Source of the DNA: Magnetococcales bacterium
GTDB taxonomy: Bacteria > Pseudomonadota > Magnetococcia > Magnetococcales > JADFYX01
Reading direction: 5' to 3'
DNA length: 64,000 nt
Assembly (NCBI GenBank): GCA_002753565.1
Contig: PEAM01000004.1
Location: 102,631 to 166,630 of the forward strand
Made by a program: the position numbers and the translations under genes. Below the pieces are notes generated by a model. It saw nothing but the letters and a program-made list of their open reading frames with translations, was not told the DNA's origin and did not search any database. This document shows positions 38,044 through 47,600 of the stretch, in pieces. Every line of letters starts with the position of its first letter. The first letter of the stretch is position 1.

Positions 38044-39045
38044 GTGAAAACAAATACTTACAATCTCTTAACCATCAACTGCCACGAAGCCTGGATATAT
38101 CAACTCTCTCAGATGGGAGGCGCTCTGGAGATCATCCATGACGAGCCTGGCCATCGCATCACCCCCTGGGATTTTGCCTGCCGTCCCCTGCCCGACAACG
38201 GTCGGCTGATCTCCCTGCAGCAGGCTCTCAGTACCCCCACCCCCTACGACTGCCTCATCGCCCACAATATGAGCGACCTCCTGCTGCTCAAAGAGATCGC
38301 CTGCCCCAAAATTCTGGTGCTTCACGCCACCCTTGAAGGTCGCCTGATAGAAGGGGACGGCCAGCCCAGCAAAGAGGAGACTCAGGCCATCATGGCATTC
38401 TATCTCCAGAAGATAGGGGCCCACGGAGTAGCGGTCTCCCAACTAAAAAGCACCTCCTGGCAGGTGGGTGGGGATATGGTTCTTAATGGGGCCGATCCCG
38501 ATGACTTTCTCCCCTGGAGCGGCGAGATAGCGGCCGGACTGCGGGTTGCCAACCAGATTACCATCAAAAAAGAACTTTTAGCCTGGGATCTCCATCAAGC
38601 CGCTTTTGGCACCCTGCCGGTACGGATTGTCGGCAACAATCCAGACAGGCCCGGCGTGATACCTGCCCCCAGTTGGCAGGGGTTGAAAAACCTTTTGAGT
38701 CAACACCGTTTTTTCATCCACACCGCCAACCCTACCCTGGAAGATGGCTTTAACATGGCCATGATGGAGGCGATGGCAGCCGGGCTGCCGGTAATCGGCA
38801 ACCATAACCCCTCCTCACCCATCATCCACGGTGTCAACGGCTTTTTATCGGACGATCCCGCCGAATTAAAAGGCTACGCCCAACGGCTGCTAGAGGACCG
38901 GACTTTGGCGCAAACCATGGGGCAGGCGGCCCAAACAACCCTTAGAGAGCAGTTTCCACTCAGTCGATTCCATCAGGGTTTCTCTCGCGCTATAGAAACA
39001 GCCCAGAAAAAATATCAGGCCCTGATCTCTGCCCCTACCAGGTAG
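38044..39045 (+). CDS. Glycosyltransferase family 4-like protein
   Basis: About 333 residues if it starts at the GTG at 38044 (KTNTYNLLTINCHEAWIYQL), where recognisable sequence begins; an ATG at 37792 in frame would add 84 unrelated residues. The N-terminal half has EIIHDEPGHRITPWDF and LIAHNMSDLLLLKE, the C-terminal half a GT-B nucleotide-sugar site (LEDGFNMAMMEAMAAGLPVIG ... HGVNGFL). It probably transfers a sugar to a surface or lipid acceptor. It converges with and overlaps the next glycosyltransferase gene by 11 bp. The start is uncertain. Confidence 0.75.
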   Translation: MKTNTYNLLTINCHEAWIYQLSQMGGALEIIHDEPGHRITPWDFACRPLPDNGRLISLQQALSTPTPYDCLIAHNMSDLLLLKEIACPKILVLHATLEGRLIEGDGQPSKEETQAIMAFYLQKIGAHGVAVSQLKSTSWQVGGDMVLNGADPDDFLPWSGEIAAGLRVANQITIKKELLAWDLHQAAFGTLPVRIVGNNPDRPGVIPAPSWQGLKNLLSQHRFFIHTANPTLEDGFNMAMMEAMAAGLPVIGNHNPSSPIIHGVNGFLSDDPAELKGYAQRLLEDRTLAQTMGQAAQTTLREQFPLSRFHQGFSRAIETAQKKYQALISAPTR

Positions 39046-39865
39046 AAATCCGCTGTTTCACCTCGTCGGCCCGACTCTTCCGGCCGCTCTGTAGCAGGGC
39101 TTTATAGTATTCGTTTACCAGCTGCTGGGCAAAAGGGTAGCTCCTTTTGTTCTTGGCCTTGTCCAACAGAAAAAAGGCCCTCTCCAGGTAGGTCACCCCC
39201 TCCTCTGCCAACCCCTGATGTACCAGATTGATCCCCAACTTAAAGGTGCCATAGATGGTCTCAGGCTCCCCCTCAACCCAACGGCGCAAAATGGCGACAT
39301 TTCTGGCTATCTTCTCTTGGTTGACACCGGCCTGATAGCCGTAGTGGAGCAGCTTGATCTGACCGGTGGGCAGGGCTTTGTTGGGCCAGTGGAGATAGAG
39401 AGAATCGGCGATCCCCTCATGGATGGGATTACAAAAGACAATCCGCCTGTCGTTTAAAAAAAACCGTAGGGCCTCCATGGGTAGCTTGGAGCCATCCGCC
39501 AACAGATTATCAATTTGAATCAGATAGGCCGGTGGTGGCTCCTCATCGGGCAGGGTGCCAAGCCACTGCTTGACAGCCAGAGGCTCTTGGAGAACCTCAT
39601 CACAATCGACATTGAGAATCCACCGATATCGGGCCTGCTGGACAGCAAAATTTTTGGGCGCAGAAAAATCATCTTGCCACGGACGGGAAAAAACCCGACA
39701 GCCCAGATCTGCAGCAATCTCTCGGGTGCCATCAACCGAACCGGTATCGACAAAAACAACCTCATCCGCCACATCCAGCAGAGGGGGTAAACTCTGGAGA
39801 AGATACCCCTCTTCATCCCGCCCCATCATCACCACTGACAGCCCCATTGGGGGTAAGGTGTGCAT
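39035..39865 (-). CDS. Glycosyltransferase family 2 with C-terminal helical repeats
   Basis: 277 residues, start ATG at 39865. The GT-A core shows LSVVMMGRDEEGYLLQSL, VDTGSVDGTREIAADLG and the DxD-type NVDCDEVL. The middle has FLNDRRIVFCNPIHE, typical of the SunS/TPR-associated GT2 subgroup, and the last 100 residues are TPR-like (TIYGTFKLGINLVHQGLAEEG). It likely glycosylates a protein or polysaccharide. The start lies 3 bp after the pgk stop, so it is read in the pgk transcript. Confidence 0.82.
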   Translation of the reverse strand: MHTLPPMGLSVVMMGRDEEGYLLQSLPPLLDVADEVVFVDTGSVDGTREIAADLGCRVFSRPWQDDFSAPKNFAVQQARYRWILNVDCDEVLQEPLAVKQWLGTLPDEEPPPAYLIQIDNLLADGSKLPMEALRFFLNDRRIVFCNPIHEGIADSLYLHWPNKALPTGQIKLLHYGYQAGVNQEKIARNVAILRRWVEGEPETIYGTFKLGINLVHQGLAEEGVTYLERAFFLLDKAKNKRSYPFAQQLVNEYYKALLQSGRKSRADEVKQRISTW

Positions 39866-39868
39866 CAA

Positions 39869-41056
39869 TCAAGCCTCGGTCAGATGTTCGATACCCGGCA
39901 GAGATTTTCCCTCCATCAACTCCAAAAAGGCACCTCCCCCGGTTGAAATATGGGAGATTTTATCGGCAACCCCCGCCAGACAGACCGCCGCATCGGTGTC
40001 GCCCCCCCCCACCACCGTCACGGCAGAGCTGGCAGCAACCGTGGCTGCCAAACCCAAGGTGCCTTGAGCAAAAGCGGGCTGTTCAAATACCCCCAAAGGG
40101 CCGTTCCAGACAATGGTCTGAGCCCCCTGCAGCGCCTCTCTGAACAGTGCCAGGGAGTCAGGCCCTATATCCAGCCCCATCCAGCCTGAAGGGATATCGG
40201 TTACCGGAACCGTTTGGACCGGCCCCTTGCCATCCATGGATTGAGCAGCAATACAGTCGACAGGCAGCAGAAAGGCAACCCCCTTCTCCTTGGCCTTAGC
40301 CTCCGCCGCAGCCGCCACCGCCAACATCCCCTCTTCCACCAAAGAGCTGCCCACCGAGTAGCCCCTGGCTTTAAAAAAGGTATTGGCCATGGCGCCGCCA
40401 ACAATTAGTGTATCCACCTGCTCCAACAGCGCCTCAATGACACCAATTTTGGTAGAGACCTTCGCCCCCCCCAAAATAGCCACGACTGGCCGTTTGGGCT
40501 GGCGGATGGCCCGGTTAAAATAGTCAATCTCCGCCGCCATCAGCAACCCAGCCACCGCCGGGGAGACCCGTTGGGCCACCCCAACATTGGAGGCATGGGC
40601 TCGATGCGCCGTCCCAAAGGCGTCATTGACGACCAGATCCGCCAAGCGGGCAAAGCCCTCTGCCAGGGCTGGATCATTGTTCGTTTCGCCGGCATGAAAC
40701 CGGACATTTTCCAACAGCAAAACCTCCCCCGGCTTCAGCCCCTCCACCAGGGACTCAACCTCCGGGCCGATACAGTCTGGTGCCAGAGTAACCGGCTGTC
40801 CCAGTAGTTTGGCCAGTCGCTCAGCGACCGGTTTAAGAGACAACCCCGGCACCACCTTCCCTTTGGGCCGCCCCATGTGGGAGGCCAGAATCACCCGTCC
40901 CCCTGCCGCACAAATGGTCTGGATGGTCGGCACCGCACCCCGTATGCGGGTATCCTCCCGAATGGCCCCTTCCGGGGTGAGGGGTACATTAAAATCCACC
41001 CGAACAAAAACCCGTTTACCCGCCAGTTCCACCTCATTGATGGTCAGCTTTGCCAT
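39869..41056 (-). CDS. pgk: Pgk, phosphoglycerate kinase
   Basis: 395 residues, normal length. Signatures are GKRVFVRVDFNVPL, ASHMGRPKG, LLENVRFHAGE, DAFGTAHRAHAS, GGAKVSTKIGVIE and the C-terminal GGGDTDAAV. It interconverts 1,3-bisphosphoglycerate and 3-phosphoglycerate with ATP formation. gap and tkt, often beside pgk, are not here. The downstream glycosyltransferase follows after 3 bp. Confidence 0.96.
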   Translation of the reverse strand: MAKLTINEVELAGKRVFVRVDFNVPLTPEGAIREDTRIRGAVPTIQTICAAGGRVILASHMGRPKGKVVPGLSLKPVAERLAKLLGQPVTLAPDCIGPEVESLVEGLKPGEVLLLENVRFHAGETNNDPALAEGFARLADLVVNDAFGTAHRAHASNVGVAQRVSPAVAGLLMAAEIDYFNRAIRQPKRPVVAILGGAKVSTKIGVIEALLEQVDTLIVGGAMANTFFKARGYSVGSSLVEEGMLAVAAAAEAKAKEKGVAFLLPVDCIAAQSMDGKGPVQTVPVTDIPSGWMGLDIGPDSLALFREALQGAQTIVWNGPLGVFEQPAFAQGTLGLAATVAASSAVTVVGGGDTDAAVCLAGVADKISHISTGGGAFLELMEGKSLPGIEHLTEA

Positions 41057-41090
41057 TTTTTCTCTATCCCTTCAATATTTTTACCAACGA

Positions 41091-41582
41091 TTATTCTTCC
41101 ATAACGGCATCGGGAAACCCCTCAATGGCTGCCAAGAGTAGATCAATACGACGATCTTCCTTTTTTGCACCGTTGAGAATATTTCGACCAACAGCCCGCC
41201 TCAACCCCTCACCATCCTGATTTTCCCAGGCAACAACATAGACATTTCGCCGCCCGGTTGCATCCTGCATCACCTGCTTCATCCGTGCCGCCATCCGTAC
41301 ATCCGTCACCCCGCGCAGTCGCAGGCTTTCTTGAAATCCTTCAAAGGTAATCTCCCAAAATTCTTGAGAAAATTCAGGATCATCCCGAAGAGTATAGAGA
41401 AGGCGGGCGGCAAAAAAAACCATGATATTGAACCGAAGATCATAGCCATCTTCAAGGTTCAACTTACCACTTCCACTCACCACCAGAAGCCGATCCACCA
41501 GACGATCATGAACCCTCATGGCCCGTTCTCTCAAGGCCTGTTTTTGGCTTTTATCTTGGCGCCAATTGTTCCAAAATGACAT
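41091..41582 (-). CDS. Ubiquinol-cytochrome c chaperone family protein (Cbp3-like)
   Basis: 163 residues from the ATG at 41582, which has AGGAGA at good spacing. Helical protein with GYDLRFNIMVFFAARLLYTL and EITFEGFQESLRLRGVTDVRMAARMKQVMQDATGR. This fits the UQCC/Cbp3 chaperone family needed for cytochrome bc1 assembly, found in mitochondria and Alphaproteobacteria. The bc1 genes themselves are not in the window. Moderate sequence match only, so the family assignment is by pattern rather than catalytic motif. Confidence 0.65.
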   Translation of the reverse strand: MSFWNNWRQDKSQKQALRERAMRVHDRLVDRLLVVSGSGKLNLEDGYDLRFNIMVFFAARLLYTLRDDPEFSQEFWEITFEGFQESLRLRGVTDVRMAARMKQVMQDATGRRNVYVVAWENQDGEGLRRAVGRNILNGAKKEDRRIDLLLAAIEGFPDAVMEE

Positions 41583-41695
41583 GGAAACTTTTCTCCTGAC
41601 CCTTAACAAGGTTATTATAGAAGACTAGGCTCTTTTAGCGTAAAATTGAACAGTATGGCCCATTGTCTCCGTTACTCAAAGATTGATAGGTACCT

Positions 41696-42616
41696 ATGCC
41701 AACATTTCATCTAAACCTTCCTCGTCTCCTCCTCCTTATCCTGCTCATCGGCCTGGGTGGCTGTCAAGCCCGGCTCCATGAATCCGGCTCGGTCATCAAA
41801 CCGGAGGATGTGAATAAAATTGTTGCAGGCTTTACTGATTTCCGCGAAGTCAGAAGGTTGCTGGGACCGCCAACAATCGTCAACTCCTTCCGTAGAAAAC
41901 GGTGGATCTATATCCAGGATCGGCGATACGAAAACCTTCAGCGCACCTTTTCTCGCTCGGCCAACCGTATAGAGATTACCTTTAACAGCCAGGGTATCGT
42001 TGAAAAAATAGATCGTAACTTTGACGACGAACTCATCCATCCAGAAACCGACCCCGACTCTGAACTCGATTCAGACTGGGCTAGCTGGATCTGGAATGGG
42101 CGATATGATCAACCCGGGGTCAATCAACGACAAACCGACGAAAACTCAGAGCAAGGCGAGCCGGATGAGGCGTCCGAATTCCAAGCAGGTGAGCAGACTC
42201 TATCCGAGCAAGAGGTTGAAGCGGCAATGGAGGGAAGCCAAGCCAAGCCGACAGAGAACCCTCAAGCCGAACTGGAAAAAAAACCGCCTCAAAAGAAAAA
42301 ACCCTGGTGGCGTTTCTGGGGCCCTGAAGAGTCGGATCAAGAAGAGCCGAAACAGAACGAGAACAATGAGGAGAGTGACAACCAAGCCATTGATCGGGAA
42401 CGGCTGGAGGCTGAAGAGGTAGCGGATGCGTTAAAAATGGAGGAGATCGAAACCGAAGAGGTGGGTACCGAAATAATTCGCACCGAAGAGATTGAAAAAG
42501 AGCAGATGGAGAGCATCCAAAAAAGTATGGATGAAGAGAATAAACAGAAAAAGGAACAACAGCAACAGGAGGATGGTTCGGATAAGAAGAGCAAATCCTG
42601 GTGGCGTTTTTGGTAA
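41696..42616 (+). CDS. BamE/SmpA-like lipoprotein with long charged tail and two WWRFW motifs
   Basis: 306 residues. A lipoprotein signal (LLLLILLIGLGGC) leads to a BamE-like domain: IVAGFTDFREVRRLLGPPTIVNSFRRKRWIYIQD. Such proteins sit in the outer membrane and, as BamE, help the beta-barrel assembly machine. Unlike BamE (about 110 residues), this protein carries some 180 extra residues, Glu/Gln-rich and probably disordered or coiled. Two copies of KxWWRFW occur, one near residue 203 and one at the very C-terminus (SKSWWRFW). The tail may bind peptidoglycan or another partner (inference). The next gene starts 15 bp later. Confidence 0.75.
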   Translation: MPTFHLNLPRLLLLILLIGLGGCQARLHESGSVIKPEDVNKIVAGFTDFREVRRLLGPPTIVNSFRRKRWIYIQDRRYENLQRTFSRSANRIEITFNSQGIVEKIDRNFDDELIHPETDPDSELDSDWASWIWNGRYDQPGVNQRQTDENSEQGEPDEASEFQAGEQTLSEQEVEAAMEGSQAKPTENPQAELEKKPPQKKKPWWRFWGPEESDQEEPKQNENNEESDNQAIDRERLEAEEVADALKMEEIETEEVGTEIIRTEEIEKEQMESIQKSMDEENKQKKEQQQQEDGSDKKSKSWWRFW

Positions 42617-42631
42617 TGGAGGCCCTGTACC

Positions 42632-43345
42632 GTGCATATTTCCAAGCTGGCCATTATCGGTGGCACCTCTCTTCTTGAGTCTGACCTCTTCAAGGGGGGG
42701 ACCCCGATCACTGTCGACACCCCCTATGGCTCGGTGACCCTCCTGTCCCGAGGCGAGACTCTTTTCCTCCAACGTCATGGCCTGGAGAGCTATACGCCAC
42801 CCCATCAAATCAATCACCATGCCAACCTGAAAGCGCTGCAGATGGCTGGGGCCAGCCACATTCTTTCGGTCGGCTCCGTTGGCGGCATGCGCCCAGAGAC
42901 ACCACCGGGCCGGGTACTGATTCCAGATGATTTTTTCGCCCCCAACCTGGCCCCCACCTTTTTTGAAGATGCCCAGGGCCACCAACCACCCGGATTCAAC
43001 CTCCCCTGGCGCAGAGCCCTGCTTGCCCTCTGGCAGCAGAGCGCCCTCCCCTCTCCCATCGATGGAGGGGTCTACTGGCAGACCACCGGCCCCCGCTTTG
43101 AAACCCCTGCAGAAATCAGCTTCTATCAGCCTCATGTCCATGTGGTAGGCATGACCGTCGCCTCCGAGACCATTTTAGCCGGTGAGTTGAACCTTCCTCT
43201 TGCGGCACTCTGCATGATCGACAACTACGCCAATGGTGTCTCGGATGAGACGCTGACCTTTCAATCGTTCAAAGCCCAGGTTCGTGCCAACGAAGCCCAG
43301 TTGGTCCACATCATCCAAACCCTAATGGGAACCATCGCACCATGA
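42632..43345 (+). CDS. mtnP: Methylthioinosine/methylthioadenosine phosphorylase (MTAP/PNP family)
   Basis: 237 residues with a GTG start preceded by GGAGG. PNP-family motifs: IIGGTSL (phosphate loop), QRHGLESYTPPHQINHHANLKAL, SVGSVGGM, TTGPRFETPAEI and GMTVASETILAGEL. The purine-specificity loop reads IDNYANG. It splits methylthioadenosine or methylthioinosine with phosphate to give methylthioribose-1-phosphate. Its stop overlaps the start of a methylthioadenosine deaminase gene, so methylthioinosine, the deaminated product, is the probable substrate (inference), as in Pseudomonas. Confidence 0.8.
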   Translation: MHISKLAIIGGTSLLESDLFKGGTPITVDTPYGSVTLLSRGETLFLQRHGLESYTPPHQINHHANLKALQMAGASHILSVGSVGGMRPETPPGRVLIPDDFFAPNLAPTFFEDAQGHQPPGFNLPWRRALLALWQQSALPSPIDGGVYWQTTGPRFETPAEISFYQPHVHVVGMTVASETILAGELNLPLAALCMIDNYANGVSDETLTFQSFKAQVRANEAQLVHIIQTLMGTIAP

Positions 43346-44604
43346 CCCTCCACGTAAAAAATGTCTGGCTTCACGACCAAGGCACGGTAGATATGCATCT
43401 GGTCGAGGGCAAAATCCAAGCCATTGGCCCCAACCTCCCTTCTCTGCCCCAAGCGACTGTTCTTGATGTCCACCATAAAGCTGCCGTCTCCGGTCTGGTC
43501 AACGGTCATACCCACGCGGCCATGACCCTGTTTCGGGGCTATGGGGATGACATGCATCTGATGCCGTGGCTGGAGACCCGTATCTGGCCTGCCGAAGCCA
43601 AGCTGACCCAAGAGGATGTCTATTGGGGAACCCGGCTGGCCTGCCTGGAGATGATCCGCTCCGGCACGGTTGCTTTCGAGGATATGTATTGGCATTTTCA
43701 CGGCATGGCCCAGGCTGTGGAAGATAGCGGCCTGCGCGCCGGGGTTGGAGCGGTGATGATTGATGTTGCCGGAGAGAAGCAGGCTCGGGCCTGTCAGGAG
43801 CAGGCGGTTCAGTTTCTGGAGGAGTCCAGCCGCTACTCCTCTCGGGTTCAGTTTACCCTTACCCCCCACGCCATCTATACCGTCAGCCCAAAAAGTCTCT
43901 CCTGGTCGGCCACCTTTTCTGAGCAACATCAACTCCCCATCCACATCCACCTGTCGGAGACCGCTTTTGAGGTCAGTGAGTGCATCAGACAGCACGGCGT
44001 CCGCCCCGCGGTTCATCTGGACCAGCAAGGGTTACTGACCCCCCGAACCATCCTCGCCCATGGGGTCTATCTGGACGACGACGAGCTGGACCTGATTGCC
44101 GAACGTGGCGCCACCATCGTCAGCAATCCGGTCTCCAACTTGAAGCTGGCGGTAGGCGGCATTTTCCCCTACCGACGGGCCGCCCAGCGGGGTATTCCCA
44201 TTGCTCTGGGTACCGATGGCGCTGCCTCCAACAACAACCTGGATATGTTCCAGGATGCCAAGATTTTTGCCCTCATCCAGAAACATGCCGATAACGACCC
44301 CACCTCTCTCACCGCAGCAGAGACCTGGAGAGTAGCGACCGGTGTGGCGGCCCCCTTGATTGGTCAGGGAAGTGGGCTGCTCAAGGAGGGAGAGAATGCC
44401 GACATCCTCTTTTTACGCCGTGACCTGCCGGAGATGACCCCCCACCACGACTTTATCTCCAATGTGGTCTACTCTGCCACGGGAGCGGTGGTGGATACGG
44501 TGATTGTCGATGGAAAAGTTTTAATGGAAAACCGACATATCGAAGGGGAAGAGGAGATTCTCCAAGAGGCCTCTGCCCGGGCAAAGGTTTTATGCGCCAC
44601 CTAA
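43342..44604 (+). CDS. mtaD: MtaD-like 5-methylthioadenosine/S-adenosylhomocysteine deaminase
   Basis: 420 residues, amidohydrolase superfamily. Metal ligands are visible in VNGHTHAAMTLFRGYGDDMHLM (HxH), PIHIHLSETAFE, ILAHGVYLDDDEL and GTDGAASNNNLDM. The substrate-contact region VSNPVSNLKLAVGGI fits the MtaD/TrzA group. It deaminates methylthioadenosine (and S-adenosylhomocysteine) to the inosine compounds. The 4-bp overlap (ATGA) with the preceding phosphorylase couples the two steps, together a two-enzyme salvage route for the polyamine and SAM by-product. Confidence 0.88.
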   Translation: MTLHVKNVWLHDQGTVDMHLVEGKIQAIGPNLPSLPQATVLDVHHKAAVSGLVNGHTHAAMTLFRGYGDDMHLMPWLETRIWPAEAKLTQEDVYWGTRLACLEMIRSGTVAFEDMYWHFHGMAQAVEDSGLRAGVGAVMIDVAGEKQARACQEQAVQFLEESSRYSSRVQFTLTPHAIYTVSPKSLSWSATFSEQHQLPIHIHLSETAFEVSECIRQHGVRPAVHLDQQGLLTPRTILAHGVYLDDDELDLIAERGATIVSNPVSNLKLAVGGIFPYRRAAQRGIPIALGTDGAASNNNLDMFQDAKIFALIQKHADNDPTSLTAAETWRVATGVAAPLIGQGSGLLKEGENADILFLRRDLPEMTPHHDFISNVVYSATGAVVDTVIVDGKVLMENRHIEGEEEILQEASARAKVLCAT

Positions 44605-44638
44605 TTCGATTCAACCCCATGGGAGTCAGGCACCACTC

Positions 44639-47600
44639 ATGATCCACTCTGAAATTCAACTCGCCCTCGCCATCCTTCAAGATGGGGAGCCAGATACGCC
44701 GTTTCGAGTCCAACTTTCAGCCGACGGTGAACCACTCTCCTCAGAAAAAAAGGTCGAAGAGGCCCGTTATCGCGAGGTTCACTCTATCTCCGACGGTTGT
44801 CGGCAGCTACTCAAAAGTGGCGGCAATCCGGCACTCTCTGCCGACACCCTCACCAGTGCCGGCATTGAACTGTTCGACGCTTGGTTTGCCCCTTTCTGGC
44901 CTCAGACCGAAACCTATCTGAAGACCCACCAGGGTACCTCCTGTCACATCACCATCAGCTCCAATGTGGCCGATATTCTTTTTCTCCCCTGGGAGCTGCT
45001 CCAGTTTCCCAACGGCACCCTACCCAGCCTGGACAAACGGTTTGGTTTGAGACGGCTGCCCAAAAGCAGCAAACAGCCCGCTCGCTGCTGTCCCACCCTT
45101 GCCCCCGGCCCTCTTAAACTGCTCTTTATGGTCTCTGCCCCCACCAACTCGGGCCAACTGGACTTCATCGCCGAGGAGCAAGCCCTGCGTCAGAGCCTGG
45201 AAAAGGCGGGCCGAGAGATTTTTCTGGAGGTGGTGGACTCTGGCACTGTCGAGGCGTTGGCTGCAGCCATCCATCAATTTCAACCCCATCTGCTCCATCT
45301 GGTTGGCCCCGCCCTGATTAAAAACGAGACCGGTTACTTCGGCTTTGAAGATGAAATCGGTAATGCCGACATCCGCTCTGCCGCAGAGATGGCAGATGAA
45401 CTGCTCAAGAACACCAGTATTCAAGGGGTTGTTCTCTCAGGACGAGATGGAGAAAAACCCTCACCGGTTGCCGCCCTGGGGGCTGTTGCCCGTGAGTTGG
45501 CGGAGCGAGGCACCCCACTGGCGCTGGCCTGGGGAGAGTCCCTGACCCACCCGCTGGCCGCCCCCTTTGCCGAGACCCTCTACGCTGATCTAGCCGGAGG
45601 TCAAACCATGGACCACGCTCTCTCAGAGGCCCGGCGGGCTATTCTCACCCGTTGCGAATCCAGCGGCTATCCCAGCTGGATTCTCCCCATGCTGTTTGCC
45701 ACCACCAACCAGAGCCGGGTCTATAACAGCTCTCCCGGAGCCCCCCGAATCCGCCCTTTTCCAAGAGCCATCACCCTTCCCCCTCTCCCCGGCCTGGATT
45801 TAGGGCCAGTCAGCCACTTTCGCCTGCCTCGCCGGTCGGTCCAACGTCTTCTGCCCCAGTTGATGGATGGCAGCCTGCAGACCCTCCTTTTGACTGGCCC
45901 CCAAGGCAGCGGCAAGTCCACCCTGGCCTCTCATCTTGCCCAAAATCTGCTGGCAAGCGGCTTCTCCCTCATTGCCCTATCCGGTAGCGCCCAAACCCCT
46001 CTGACCACAGCACGGGTTTTGGCAGCCTTCGAGCAGAAACTGCAACAGGAGGGGATGAAAGAAGAACGAGAGATTTTAACCAACCCCCGTATCGGCATGG
46101 AAGACCGATTGGGGTTTGTCGCCGCCCTGATGAATCGGCGGGCTTCGTTCATCCTGATATTGGATGGCTTGGAGTGGAGTCTCAACCAGCAGAACAACCG
46201 ATTCCTCGACCCAACCATGGCCCCGTTCTTTTTCTATATGCTGGACCAGATGAACGGGCAGTCCCGTTTTATCGCCACCAGTCGTGTCACCCCCATCTCC
46301 GGCGGCCCCGCCCCGCTGCCTGCCACCTGCCGGGAGGAGCGACTGACCCTCCCCTTCCCCTCCATCAGCCCGGACACCTTCGGACTGGATAGAGAAGAGG
46401 AACAGGCGCTGGCCCAGTTGGCCCTGGCCAAACTCCCTCTGCCCCTGACGGGGATTTCCGCTCTTCTTGATCTGGAGCCCCAAAAAGCAATCTCTCTTCT
46501 CTCCAACTGGCAATCCAACGGGTTGGTCCATGGGGATGATTCTGGCAAGGAGCCGGTTTGGCATCTCATCCGCCCTCTTCCAGAGGGGTTATCCCCCCTC
46601 AAAGAGGAGATCAGACGGCAGAGCGATCGACAGATTGGCCTCTTTTTCCGCTCCTGTTTAGAGACCAACCAGATTACCCCCTTTCAACGGACCTGGCTGG
46701 ATCTGGCCATCGAAACCAGCCACCATTTTCTGGCAGCCAACGACTTTGAGCTGGCCCTGGAGGTGTGCAAGCCGGTCAACCTTTTCCTGGAACAGATGGG
46801 CTTCTATTGGGAGATGGAGCAGATCAACCGAACCTTATCGGCCTTTCGCCAACATCCCACCCCTCTCTATCACATTGGTTTGGCCCAACAGCGACAAAGC
46901 CATTTTTCAGAAGCCAGAGCCACCCTGGGCAACCTGATCTCTCTCACCCAAGGGAAAAATATCCCCGAAGAGGCCCTGGCCCACTACGATCTGGCCGCAC
47001 TGGATCTGCAGCAGAGTGCCATGCCCGAATCTCTCATCCACTTCAACACCGCTTTGGCCATCAACCGAGCCATTGAAGATAACAAGGGCGTTGTCGCCTG
47101 TCTGACCCAAATCGGCATGATTCACATGCACAGCGGTGAGGGTGAAAAAGCGCTCACCTACCTGGAAGAGGCTCTGGAAATCCAACGCAGAGAGGGGACC
47201 CCTTTTGAAGTGGCGCAACTCCTCCCCTGGATTGGAGACATCTACTTTCGCATGGATGAAGGGGAACAGGCTCGAGAAAAATTTCAAGAGGCGCTACCCA
47301 TTCTGCAAGCGCATCAAGATCTGGTCATGGAGACCCAGGTTCTTCACCAACAGGCAACCCTGGACCTCAACGAAGAGCGTTATCTGGCCGCCTTGAAAGG
47401 GTTCCAAGCCTCCCTCGACATTAAAAGAGAGATGGAAGATCAAAAAGGAGAGGCCGCCACCTTCTTTCAGTTGGGGCGGTTGGCTAAAGCGGTGGGACAC
47501 CAAGACTCCTGCATGCGGTTTATCGGACTCTGCTACCGAATTGATCAGGAGATCGGCAACCCCGACGCCGAACAAGAGCGCCGAATCTACGAAGAGATCG

